Both the position numbers and the translations under genes were made by a program. 9,034 nt of DNA, from NCBI GenBank assembly GCA_023336765.1, contig JAMBLL010000156.1:1-9034 (forward strand), read 5' to 3'. The notes beneath the pieces are model-generated. The model was not told the DNA's origin and searched no databases. It saw only the letters and a list, made by a program, of their open reading frames with translations. Source of the DNA: Actinomycetes bacterium (GTDB lineage: Bacteria; Actinomycetota; Acidimicrobiia; Spongiisociales; UBA5794). Within the stretch, counting starts at the first letter, position 1, and each line of letters opens with the position of its first letter. Positions 1-6,203 of this stretch are shown here, one piece after another.

Positions 1-42
1 CAGATGCCAGAAACCAAGTTCTGGCGTCTGGTATCTGCTTTG
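1..42. repeat. Heptad-repeat hairpin, CAGATGC family
   Basis: Positions 1-12 (CAGATGCCAGAA) and 19-30 (TTCTGGCGTCTG) form a 12-bp inverted repeat with a single G-T type mismatch and a 6-nt loop. The stretch can be cut into 7-mers related to CAGATGC and TGGTATC. The same family recurs at 1406-1440 and 3484-3547. It lies beyond the 3' end of the leftmost gene, so it could be a stem-loop at a transcript end, but no T-tract typical of an intrinsic terminator is seen. It may continue to the left of the window. Confidence 0.6.
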
Positions 43-66
43 GGGTCGCGCGGACAGGAGAGCATT

Positions 67-96
67 CGTTCTCCGTTTCCCGTTGACCGTTTTCCG
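67..96 (+). repeat. Degenerate 7-bp tandem repeat, CGTTCTC family
   Basis: Four consecutive 7-mers all begin CGTT and end in C (67-73, 74-80, 81-87, 88-94), and the next two bases (95-96) again read CG. The consensus is CGTTNNC. Perfect copies of the unit CGTTCTC occur in tandem at 6093-6106. The array is intergenic, downstream of the metB-like gene on the minus strand. Confidence 0.6.
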
Positions 97-133
97 GATG
101 GCGCCGAGATGTCGGCTCGGGTGGAGGGTTTCT

Positions 134-168
134 GACTGTGAACTGAGAACTGTCGACTGTGAACTGAC
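134..168 (+). repeat. Degenerate 7-bp tandem repeat, AACTGTG family
   Basis: Five adjacent 7-mers (134-140, 141-147, 148-154, 155-161, 162-168) fit a consensus of (A/G)ACTG followed by two variable bases; units include GACTGTG and AACTGAG. The array ends 29 bp past the stop codon of the metB-like gene (minus strand). Near-perfect units of the same family occur at 6107-6138. The rest of 1-197 holds no gene that I can support. Confidence 0.65.
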
Positions 169-197
169 CGACCGGCATCACCTATCCGCTAGCCGCC

Positions 198-1349
198 CTA
201 TCCCAGAGCTCGGTCAAGGTCGGAAATGAGGTCGTCGACATGCTCGATGCCAACAGAGAGCCTGACAAGGTCGACAGGAACCTCAAGATCTGTGCCCTCA
301 ACTGACATGTGCGTCATCGAGGCGGGTACCTCGATAAGGGATTCGACGCCTCCAAGGCTCTCGGCAAGGAAGAACAGTCTCGTCCTCTGTACGGTGCTGT
401 TCGCTGCATCCACTCCGCCCTTGGGTATGAACGACACCATCCCTCCGAAACCTGACATCTGCTTACGTGCAACATCGTGCTGTGGGTGGGACTCGAGGCC
501 GGGGTACCAGACACGGTCAACCCTGGGGTCTGCCTCGAGGAAAGCTGCGATCAAGCCAGCATTGGACGCGTGACGATCCATCCTCACGGCGAGTGTCTTG
601 ATACCTCGCAGGAAGAGATAGGCGTCGAAGGGACCCGGAACGGGGCCGAGGGCGTTCTGCATGAACTTCAACCGCTCGTACAACGATTCACTCCGCATCA
701 CGATCGCTCCTCCAACCGCGTCTGAGTGACCGCCGAGGTACTTCGTCGAGGAGTGCAGGACGAGGTCCGCACCGAGGTCGAGCGGTTGCTGGAAGTAGGG
801 CGTTGCGAACGTGTTGTCGACGGTGACCATGGCACCATGTTCGTTCGCCGTTGCGGCGACGCGTGAGATGTCAACAACGCGCAGAAGCGGATTGGTTGGA
901 GTCTCGACCCAGACGAGCTTGGTCTCTGGTCGCAACGCGTTCGTCAAACCGGCATCTGTCGTCAGGTCGGCCGCGGACCATTGAATACCGTAGTTGGAGA
1001 GAACGCTGTCGAACAGCCGGAACGTGCCACCGTACACGTCATTGGACAGTACGAGGTGGTCACCGGGTTTGAGCAGATGACCAATGAGACTCGTGGCGGC
1101 AAGCCCAGAGGCAGCTGTGATGCAACCGCCTGGCGAGCCAAGAGCAACACCCTCAAGTGCAGCGATCTGGGTCTGAAGCGCCGTACGCGTTGGGTTGTCG
1201 GTCCGGGAGTACTCGTACCCCTTGTGGTCGCCCGGGGCTGATTGGACGTATGTCGATGTCGCATAGATCGGAACCACGGCGGCACCAGTGGCTGGGTCCG
1301 GATCCTGACCAGCATGGATCGCAAGTGTTTCGAATCTGTCTTCGCTCAT
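198..1349 (-). CDS. metB: Cystathionine gamma-synthase / gamma-lyase (PLP-dependent)
   Basis: A 383-residue Cys/Met-metabolism PLP enzyme of fold type I, cytoplasmic and normally a homotetramer. It either condenses an activated homoserine ester with cysteine to cystathionine (MetB) or cleaves cystathionine to cysteine (gamma-lyase). Visible hallmarks are YSR at 47-49 (phosphate contact from the neighbouring subunit), ETPTNP at 149-154, VDNTFATP at 177-184 and the PLP-binding lysine K203 in SSTKYLGGHSD. The C-terminal block ESLGGVESLIE followed by MTH is typical of this family, and the length is normal. The ATG is preceded by AAAGGA seven bases upstream (minus strand), a good ribosome binding site. 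The nearby cystathionine beta-synthase, in the same orientation, favours a role in reverse transsulfuration, but synthase and lyase activity cannot be separated from sequence alone. The family assignment is secure; the substrate direction is not. Confidence 0.93.
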   Translation of the reverse strand: MSEDRFETLAIHAGQDPDPATGAAVVPIYATSTYVQSAPGDHKGYEYSRTDNPTRTALQTQIAALEGVALGSPGGCITAASGLAATSLIGHLLKPGDHLVLSNDVYGGTFRLFDSVLSNYGIQWSAADLTTDAGLTNALRPETKLVWVETPTNPLLRVVDISRVAATANEHGAMVTVDNTFATPYFQQPLDLGADLVLHSSTKYLGGHSDAVGGAIVMRSESLYERLKFMQNALGPVPGPFDAYLFLRGIKTLAVRMDRHASNAGLIAAFLEADPRVDRVWYPGLESHPQHDVARKQMSGFGGMVSFIPKGGVDAANSTVQRTRLFFLAESLGGVESLIEVPASMTHMSVEGTDLEVPVDLVRLSVGIEHVDDLISDLDRALG

Positions 1350-1405
1350 CGGCGTGTCCTTTGTGGCGGTTATTGCTGCAACTCTCGGCGTAATGCTACG
1401 GCACG

Positions 1406-1440
1406 ATCAGATGCCAGCCACGGAGTATCAGATGCCGGAG
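1406..1440. repeat. Heptad repeat, CAGATGC family
   Basis: The 10-mer ATCAGATGCC occurs at 1406-1415 and again at 1427-1436, exactly 21 bp (three heptads) apart. The intervening bases fit degenerate 7-mers. The array fills about a third of the 93-bp gap between the lipoprotein stop and the metB-like start, on the upstream side of metB, so it may lie in or near the metB promoter region. Confidence 0.55.
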
Positions 1441-1442
1441 GC

Positions 1443-2294
1443 TCAGCCCCCCGGAGAGGCGAAGGCCCTGACCTCGATGGCCCCGGTGTTGCCACCGGTG
1501 GAGGACACGACGTCGAATCTCAGGACCTGACCGGCGAAAAGAGCCTCAGCGAACCGATTGTCGGATGGGTCGCCAGCAGAGAACGGGCCGAAGACATCTC
1601 CACCATCGACGGTCACCGTGTACTCGGTGGTCGTGGCGGTACCGTCACCCATGGTGCGTGTGATGAACTCGACGCCGATGACGTCCTGTGGAGATCCAAG
1701 GTCGATCTCGATGAAGGCATCATCACCGCTGCCAGCGGTCGCCCATTCGGTCGACATATCGCCGTCGACAGCGTTCTCACCCGACCAGGCATCTGAGAAC
1801 ACCGAACTGACCGCCACCACCGTTGCACCCTCAGCAAGATTGTCACCATGGAGAGCCATGTCATCATCTCCACTCATGCTCTCGTCGCTGGCTGGAACCT
1901 CGGGAAGGGTGAAGCTTGCGAGCTCGCTCTGGAACAGGTTTCCGTCTGCATCGGATCCCTGGACACGGAACTGATACGTCTCACCTGGGACGGCGCCTAC
2001 GAGGAGAACTTCGTGGTCATCGTGGGCGGTGCCACCCATGTCGAGATCCGTGCCGATGGTGCCGAGCTCGTCCGTCTCGCCCCAGGCAATGGAGCACGCA
2101 GCATCGATGTTGGTCGTGACGTTCATCTTGGCTACGCCGTTGGCATCGACGGTGAACTCGAAATCGCTGGACTGAATCTCTGCGAAGTCGATCACTTCGC
2201 TGTCACTGGACGAACTCGAGCACGCAGCGGCGATGAGTGCCACCGAGGCGAAGAGGGCGACAAGCATGAGCTTGCGTCGTTTCGGTCGATTCAT
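1443..2294 (-). CDS. Secreted lipoprotein with Fn3-like and discoidin (F5/8 type C) domains
   Basis: A 283-residue surface lipoprotein. The N-terminus has a basic stretch (NRPKRRK), a hydrophobic segment (about residues 9-24) and a lipobox ending in AAAC, with C25 as the expected lipidated cysteine, followed by a serine-rich linker. Residues about 45-131 look like an Fn3-type sandwich similar to the N-terminal domain of purple acid phosphatases (PGETYQFRV, then DADGN and a final SFTLPE strand). Residues about 150-279 look like an F5/8 type C/discoidin domain (NLAEGATV, NAVDGDMSTEWAT, a DAFIEIDLG strand), a fold that usually binds carbohydrate or other surface ligands. The ATG at 2294 is preferred because GGAG lies nine bases upstream; an in-frame TTG 15 bp further upstream would overlap that ribosome binding site. 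No catalytic domain is visible. The ligand is unknown, and the gene has no obvious link to its sulfur-metabolism neighbours. Confidence 0.85.
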   Translation of the reverse strand: MNRPKRRKLMLVALFASVALIAAACSSSSSDSEVIDFAEIQSSDFEFTVDANGVAKMNVTTNIDAACSIAWGETDELGTIGTDLDMGGTAHDDHEVLLVGAVPGETYQFRVQGSDADGNLFQSELASFTLPEVPASDESMSGDDDMALHGDNLAEGATVVAVSSVFSDAWSGENAVDGDMSTEWATAGSGDDAFIEIDLGSPQDVIGVEFITRTMGDGTATTTEYTVTVDGGDVFGPFSAGDPSDNRFAEALFAGQVLRFDVVSSTGGNTGAIEVRAFASPGG

Positions 2295-2408
2295 GAGTTG
2301 ATACTCCAAGGTTGCTTGATCTGTACGACGCGCGTCTACACACGAAGGTCACATGACAATCTGGTCAACGTCGCACACACGACATTGTTCCCACATTGAC
2401 CTCCCCGA

Positions 2409-2526
2409 TCCGCGGGCTGGGAGCGCCATATAGGACGCCGCGAACCCAGGGTTCAGGGCGTGTTGGTTCCGCGGGCTGGGAGCGCCATATAGGACGCCGC
2501 GAACCCAGGGTTCAGGGCGTGTTGGT
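2409..2526. repeat. Perfect 59-bp tandem duplication over the end of cbs
   Basis: Copy 1 (2409-2467) and copy 2 (2468-2526) match base for base, and identity stops one base after copy 2. Copy 2 contains the last four sense codons and TGA stop of the beta-synthase gene (2512-2526), so copy 1 carries a duplicate of that gene end. Each copy also holds the inverted repeat GAACCC-A-GGGTTC, which could form a small stem at the transcript end. Perfect identity suggests a recent or actively homogenised duplication. The rest of 2295-2408 shows no gene; it holds the likely upstream region of the lipoprotein gene. Confidence 0.9.
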
Positions 2527-3471
2527 TTCGAAGCCGTGGTCGATCATCCAGTCATCGTTGAAGATCTTTGAGAGATAGCTGCGGCCAGAATCGGGGAGGA
2601 TGACAACAACAAGGTCGTTCGGGTTCTCCTCGGCTACACGGAGCGCACCGACGGCTGCCATGCCACAGGACCCGCCAACAAGCAGGCCCTCCTCGAGCGC
2701 CAGTCGCCTCGTCATGTCGAAGGCCTCGGCATCGGTCACCATCTCGTAGCTATCGACGAGTTCCGGGTCGTAGGTCTCCGGCCAGAAATCCTCACCCACG
2801 CCTTCGATGAGATACGTGGTCACGTCCTCGTCCGTGGCAGCCGTATAGATCGAGCCCTCGGGGTCCACACCGACAACCGTGATATCGGGATTCTGCGACT
2901 TGAGATAGCGGGCGTTCCCAGAAATCGTGCCACCCGTCCCAACACCAGCAACAAAGATGCCGATCTCTCCGCCAGTCTGCTCCCAGATCTCGGGGCCGGT
3001 GGCGAGTACGTGTGCCAGCGGATTGGCTGGATTGGAGTACTGGTCTGGGCGGTAGTGATGAGGGCGCTGCGACAGATCGTTGGCAACCGAATAGTACGAT
3101 GTCGGATCTTCAGGCTGAACGTCGGTGGGGCACACGATGACCTCTGCCCCATACGCCGCCAGAAGGTCCTGCTTCTCCTTGGATTGTTTGTCCTGCATCA
3201 CACAGATCAGCTTGTACCCCTTGATCGCTGCAACCATTGCAAGGCCCACACCGGTATTCCCGGAAGTGGGTTCCACGATCGTGTCTCCCGGTTCGAGCCA
3301 ACCGTTCTCCTCGGCTCGCTCGATCATTCCCAAGGCGATGCGGTCCTTGATCGAGCCTCCAGGATTCATGTGTTCGATCTTCGCAACGAGATTGCCGTTC
3401 GGGTGGATGCGCGAGAGACGGACCAGTGGCGTATTCCCGATCGCATCAACGACGTTGTTCTTGATGTCCAT
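2512..3471 (-). CDS. cbs: Cystathionine beta-synthase, catalytic core only
   Basis: A 319-residue fold-type-II PLP enzyme expected to condense serine (or an activated serine) with homocysteine to cystathionine in the cytoplasm. Motifs: GNTPLVRL at 12-19, the PLP lysine K42 in NPGGSIKDR, the phosphate-side loop TSGNTG at 69-74, the glycine-rich GTGGT at 178-182 and GGSCG at 267-270. CBS-like blocks rather than O-acetylserine sulfhydrylase blocks are present: CPTDVQPEDPTSYYSVA, EGVGEDFWP and FDMTRRLALEEGLLVGGSCG. The protein ends just after SKIFNDDWMIDHGF, where mycobacterial-type homologues continue into a pair of regulatory CBS (Bateman) domains; those are absent here and there is no room for them. 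No Shine-Dalgarno is seen; TAATCT ends 6 nt before ATG, suggesting a leaderless transcript. It is paired with the gamma-synthase/lyase gene in the same orientation. An O-acetylserine sulfhydrylase activity cannot be excluded. Confidence 0.9.
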   Translation of the reverse strand: MDIKNNVVDAIGNTPLVRLSRIHPNGNLVAKIEHMNPGGSIKDRIALGMIERAEENGWLEPGDTIVEPTSGNTGVGLAMVAAIKGYKLICVMQDKQSKEKQDLLAAYGAEVIVCPTDVQPEDPTSYYSVANDLSQRPHHYRPDQYSNPANPLAHVLATGPEIWEQTGGEIGIFVAGVGTGGTISGNARYLKSQNPDITVVGVDPEGSIYTAATDEDVTTYLIEGVGEDFWPETYDPELVDSYEMVTDAEAFDMTRRLALEEGLLVGGSCGMAAVGALRVAEENPNDLVVVILPDSGRSYLSKIFNDDWMIDHGFETNTP

Positions 3472-3477
3472 GAACTC

Positions 3478-3483
3478 AGATTA
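3478..3483 (-). promoter_or_regulatory. Candidate -10 box of cbs (leaderless)
   Basis: On the minus strand TAATCT fits the TANNNT -10 pattern and ends 6 nt before the cbs ATG, so transcription would begin at about the start codon. A weak -35-like CTGATA (3502-3507, minus strand, 18-bp spacer) falls inside the adjacent heptad repeat. This is inference from spacing only. Confidence 0.45.
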
Positions 3484-3547
3484 CAGATGCCAGATGCTAG
3501 ATATCAGACACGGCTCTGGCATCTGGCATCTGATATCTGGCATCTCT
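3484..3547. repeat. Palindromic heptad-repeat array, CAGATGC/GCATCTG family
   Basis: Two tandem CAGATGC units (3484-3497) are followed by diverged 7-mers, then by GCATCTG-type units in the opposite orientation (3519-3547). The perfect 11-bp inverted repeat CAGATGCCAGA (3484-3494) / TCTGGCATCTG (3515-3525) can form a stem, and other registers also pair. The array occupies most of the 98-bp gap between two divergent transcription units, so it must lie in or between both promoters. Confidence 0.8.
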
Positions 3548-3555
3548 CTCACCGG

Positions 3556-3561
3556 TACTCT
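3556..3561 (+). promoter_or_regulatory. Possible -10 box of the ABC-2 operon
   Basis: TACTCT fits TANNNT and ends 8 nt before the ATG at 3570. There is no Shine-Dalgarno-like sequence in the pyrimidine-rich stretch before that ATG, so a leaderless or near-leaderless transcript is plausible. No convincing -35 box is seen. Weak evidence. Confidence 0.3.
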
Positions 3562-3569
3562 CTCTCCCT

Positions 3570-4496
3570 ATGGCTGATGAACTGATACAAGCTCGCTCGT
3601 TGACGAAGAAGTTCGGCGACTTCGTCGCTGTTGACGACATCAACTTCGTGGTCAAACAGGGTGAGTCGTTCGGGTTCCTCGGACCCAACGGAGCGGGGAA
3701 AACCTCGACGATGCGAATGATCGGTGCTGTCAGTCCCGTCACGAGCGGCGAACTCTCTGTGCTCGGCCTCGATCCAATGACGGAGGGTCCCAGGCTTCGC
3801 TCCCGCCTCGGCGTGGTCCCCCAGGAGAACAACCTCGACGAGGATCTGAGCGTGTACGACAACCTGTTGATCTACGGGCGGTATTTCGATCTGTCCAGGA
3901 GTGTCCTTCGCGACCGTATCGCCGAACTCCTCGAGTTCGTCCAACTCACCGACAAGAAGGACGCGAAGATCAGCGCATTGTCGGGGGGGATGAAGCGACG
4001 GGTGATCATCGCCAGGGGCCTGATCAACGAGCCTGACCTTTTCATCCTCGACGAGCCAACAACAGGTCTCGACCCCCAGGCCAGACATGTCCTGTGGGAC
4101 CGCCTGTACCGGCTCAAACAACAAGGTGTCACGCTCATCATCACAACCCACTACATGGACGAAGCTGAGCAACTGTGTGACAGGCTCGTGGTCATGGACA
4201 AAGGGAAGATCGTCGCAGAAGGCTCACCAGCCGGGCTGATCAAGGAGCATACGCCTCGCGATGTCGTCGAGTTGCGATTCGCGCCCGGCGAACTCGAAGC
4301 GATTACAGGCCGCATCGAGGACCTCGCAGAGCACACAGAGATCCTCGCCGACCGGGCCCTCGTGTACACAGACGACGCGGAGGAACTCATCTCCATTGTC
4401 TCCGCATCCAACCTCGAACCAGAGACGGAACTGGTGCGACGCTCCTCGCTCGAGGACGTGTTCCTCCGACTCACCGGCCGAACCTTGGTCGACTGA
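3570..4496 (+). CDS. ABC-2 type exporter ATP-binding protein (DrrA/NodI class)
   Basis: A 308-residue ATPase that powers the two permeases encoded just downstream. It has Walker A GPNGAGKT at 38-45, the Q-loop glutamine Q85, the ABC signature LSGGMKRR at 137-144, Walker B LFILDEP at 158-163 (D161, catalytic E162), the D-loop GLD and the H-loop histidine H194. A C-terminal extension of about 80 residues ends in SLEDVFLRLTGRTL, the typical tail of daunorubicin-resistance (DrrA) and NodI-like ATPases. The length is normal. The stop overlaps the next start by one base (TGATG), which implies coupled translation. Such transporters export drugs, lipids or polysaccharide-like molecules; nothing here identifies the substrate, so no specific gene symbol is given. 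Confidence 0.93.
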   Translation: MADELIQARSLTKKFGDFVAVDDINFVVKQGESFGFLGPNGAGKTSTMRMIGAVSPVTSGELSVLGLDPMTEGPRLRSRLGVVPQENNLDEDLSVYDNLLIYGRYFDLSRSVLRDRIAELLEFVQLTDKKDAKISALSGGMKRRVIIARGLINEPDLFILDEPTTGLDPQARHVLWDRLYRLKQQGVTLIITTHYMDEAEQLCDRLVVMDKGKIVAEGSPAGLIKEHTPRDVVELRFAPGELEAITGRIEDLAEHTEILADRALVYTDDAEELISIVSASNLEPETELVRRSSLEDVFLRLTGRTLVD

Positions 4497-5272
4497 TGAC
4501 TGTTCCGCTCTCGCTACGCGTCGCCGAGGCCGAGGCGAGGTTCTACCGTCGCACATGGCGAGGATCGGTTGTGTCGAGTTTCGTTACACCGATCCTGTAC
4601 CTCCTCGCAATGGGAGTCGGTCTGGGATCGCTCGTCGATGAGAACCTCGGTTACGGCCTTGACGGCGTGTCCTATCTCACCTTCCTCGCCCCAGGGCTAC
4701 TCGTCGCGACCGCCATGCAGACGGGTGCTGCGGAAGGTGCATGGAAGGTCATGGCCGGCATGAAGTGGCGCGAGACGTGGAAAGCACGCCTTGCGAGCCC
4801 GATCGGTGTGCCGAGCCTGGTTCTCGGCCACATGATCTGGTCTGCAGCCAGGGTGCTGATGGTGTCTGTGGCCTTTGCGATCGTCATGACAGCCTTCCAA
4901 ATCGCCCCTCCGCTCCAATCGTTCCTGGCGGTTGTGCCCGCATTCCTCGTGGGTGTCGCAATGGTGGCCATCACCACATCGTTCACCGTGCGACTCAAGA
5001 GCGAGGCTGGCCTGCCGATGTACTTCCGATTCGTTGTCATCCCGATGTTCCTGTTTTCTGGCGTGTTCTTCCCCGTGTCGAATCTCCCCGATTGGCTACA
5101 ACCGATCGCCCTCGTGACACCGATGTACCACGGAGTTGAACTCGCCCGTGCGATCGTCGTGGGCATACCGCCAGTCGTGGCTCCCGCCATCAGTGTGACC
5201 TACCTTCTTGCGTGGATCATCGCGGGTACCTACTTCGCCGTTTCGCCAGTTCGCCAGAAGCTCAAACCGTGA
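4496..5272 (+). CDS. ABC-2 type permease, first subunit
   Basis: A 258-residue inner-membrane protein with about six hydrophobic segments (roughly residues 25-45, 60-80, 112-134, 141-163, 176-194 and 228-250). Near the fifth segment it carries FLFSGVFFPVSNLPDWLQ followed by TPMYHGVELARA (186-219), the conserved ABC-2/NodJ-type motif. It starts with an ATG that overlaps the ATPase stop by one base and ends in a 4-nt overlap with the second permease. It is clearly paralogous to that second permease (shared YLLAMGVGLGSLV-like and LASPI blocks), so the two probably form a heterodimeric channel. Substrate unknown. Confidence 0.9.
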   Translation: MTVPLSLRVAEAEARFYRRTWRGSVVSSFVTPILYLLAMGVGLGSLVDENLGYGLDGVSYLTFLAPGLLVATAMQTGAAEGAWKVMAGMKWRETWKARLASPIGVPSLVLGHMIWSAARVLMVSVAFAIVMTAFQIAPPLQSFLAVVPAFLVGVAMVAITTSFTVRLKSEAGLPMYFRFVVIPMFLFSGVFFPVSNLPDWLQPIALVTPMYHGVELARAIVVGIPPVVAPAISVTYLLAWIIAGTYFAVSPVRQKLKP

Positions 5273-6072
5273 CGCTCGGAACACTGACGACCCGGGTCGT
5301 GCCACCCTTGCCGCGACGTTGGCGTGGCCGCTACATCGTCGAACGCAACATCATCGCGACGAAATCGTTCTGGCCTGTACTCATTTCCGGCTTCTTCGAA
5401 CCGGTGTTCTACCTGTTCGCGATCGGCATCGGCATCGGTGAACTCGTTGGCGACGTCGAAGTCAGTGGAACATTCGTGTCCTACACAGCATTCGCCGCGC
5501 CCGCGATGCTTGCGGCCTCAGCAATGAACGGTGCCGTCTTCGAGTCAACGAATATCTTCTTCAAGCTCAAGTTCGGCAAGATCTACGAAGGCATACTCGC
5601 GTCCCCCATAGAACCAGCTGAGGTCGCCTCAGGGGAGATAGCGTGGACCCTCACACGCGGTGCCTTGTATTCGGGCGCATTTCTCATCGTCATGGCGTTC
5701 ATGGGACTGATCGAGTCACCGATCGGCATCCTTGCGTTCCCTGCAACGATCCTCATTGGCTTCGCCTTCGGGGCGCTCGCGACCGCTGGTGTCACCTGGA
5801 TGCGCACATGGCAGGATCTCGACTACGTGACGCTGATCACTCTGCCGCTCTTCCTCTTCTCCGCAACGTTCTACCCCCTTGACGTCTATCCAGAGTGGCT
5901 CCAGACCCTCACATGGATCTCCCCCCTATTCCACGGGGTCATCCTCACGAGAGGCCTGACGCTCGGGATATTGGAATGGACGATGCTCATCAACGTGGCG
6001 TACCTCACAGCACTCGGAGTCCTTGGATCATGGATCACATCACGTCGAATAGGGGCCCTGCTCAGACCGTGA
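5269..6072 (+). CDS. ABC-2 type permease, second subunit
   Basis: A 267-residue membrane protein, homologous to the preceding permease: YLFAIGIGIGELV at 48-60, LASPIEP at 110-116, LFLFSATFYPLDVYPEWLQ near 194-212 and SPLFHGVILTRGL at 218-230. About six membrane segments are visible. The GTG at 5269 is chosen because it gives the classic GTGA overlap with the stop of the first permease and starts just before the conserved N-terminal region. An in-frame GTG at 5212 would add 19 residues overlapping the upstream gene and looks less likely. It differs from its partner in having a longer N-terminal lead (RRWRGRYIVERN). It is the last gene of the exporter operon; the following gap contains heptad repeats. 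Confidence 0.9.
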   Translation: MTLGTLTTRVVPPLPRRWRGRYIVERNIIATKSFWPVLISGFFEPVFYLFAIGIGIGELVGDVEVSGTFVSYTAFAAPAMLAASAMNGAVFESTNIFFKLKFGKIYEGILASPIEPAEVASGEIAWTLTRGALYSGAFLIVMAFMGLIESPIGILAFPATILIGFAFGALATAGVTWMRTWQDLDYVTLITLPLFLFSATFYPLDVYPEWLQTLTWISPLFHGVILTRGLTLGILEWTMLINVAYLTALGVLGSWITSRRIGALLRP

Positions 6073-6092
6073 GGTATCGGATGACAGAAGAT

Positions 6093-6138
6093 CGTTCTCC
6101 GTTCTCCGACTGTCAACTGTGAACTGTGAACTGTGAAC
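6093..6138 (+). repeat. Composite 7-bp tandem repeat, CGTTCTC then AACTGTG families
   Basis: Two perfect CGTTCTC units (6093-6106) run without a break and in phase into CGACTGT, CAACTGT and two GAACTGT units (6107-6134), ending in a partial unit GAAC at 6135-6138. The same two families appear in the same order and orientation at 67-168. The array separates the exporter stop (6072) from the csoR promoter region. Confidence 0.85.
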
Positions 6139-6171
6139 CCTTTCAATCATCGATCTACGCTTCCTTCGTCG

Positions 6172-6188
6172 CACCCCCTCTGGGGGTG
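6172..6188. promoter_or_regulatory. Probable CsoR operator
   Basis: A perfect inverted repeat, CACCCCC-TCT-GGGGGTG, with 7-bp arms and a 3-bp centre. G/C-rich palindromes of this kind are the known binding sites of CsoR-family repressors. It lies immediately upstream of the -10 box of csoR, in the -35/-10 spacer region, where a bound repressor would block RNA polymerase. It therefore most likely mediates copper-relieved autorepression of the whole operon. No second copy is seen before copZ or copA. Confidence 0.8.
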
Positions 6189-6191
6189 GGG

Positions 6192-6197
6192 TATACT
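6192..6197 (+). promoter_or_regulatory. -10 box of the csoR-copZ-copA operon (leaderless start)
   Basis: TATACT is a near-consensus -10 box. It ends exactly 6 nt before the GTG start of csoR, placing the expected transcription start at the start codon. No Shine-Dalgarno fits in the remaining space, so csoR mRNA is probably leaderless. The -35 region is poorly conserved, and the operator occupies most of the spacer. Confidence 0.7.
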
Positions 6198-6203
6198 GGT
6201 GTC

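Noticed and set aside
103..116. Small hairpin GCCGA-GATG-TCGGC as the metB terminator
   Set aside because: The stem is only 5 bp, no T-tract follows, and it lies over 80 bp past the stop; too weak to call.
1242..1796. 184-residue open frame on the plus strand
   Set aside because: It straddles the start of metB and the end of the lipoprotein gene in antisense, has no recognisable domain, and is explained as a GC-rich shadow of those genes.
2396..2578. 60-residue open frame across the 59-bp duplication
   Set aside because: It is created by the repeat, runs into cbs in antisense, and has no ribosome binding site or domain.
3549..4172. 207-residue open frame on the minus strand
   Set aside because: It is fully antisense to the ABC ATPase, whose motifs are unmistakable, and has no family features of its own.
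6126..6203. 26-residue N-terminal extension of csoR from an upstream ATG
   Set aside because: It would translate promoter, operator and repeat sequence; the family start and the -10 box position both support GTG 6204.
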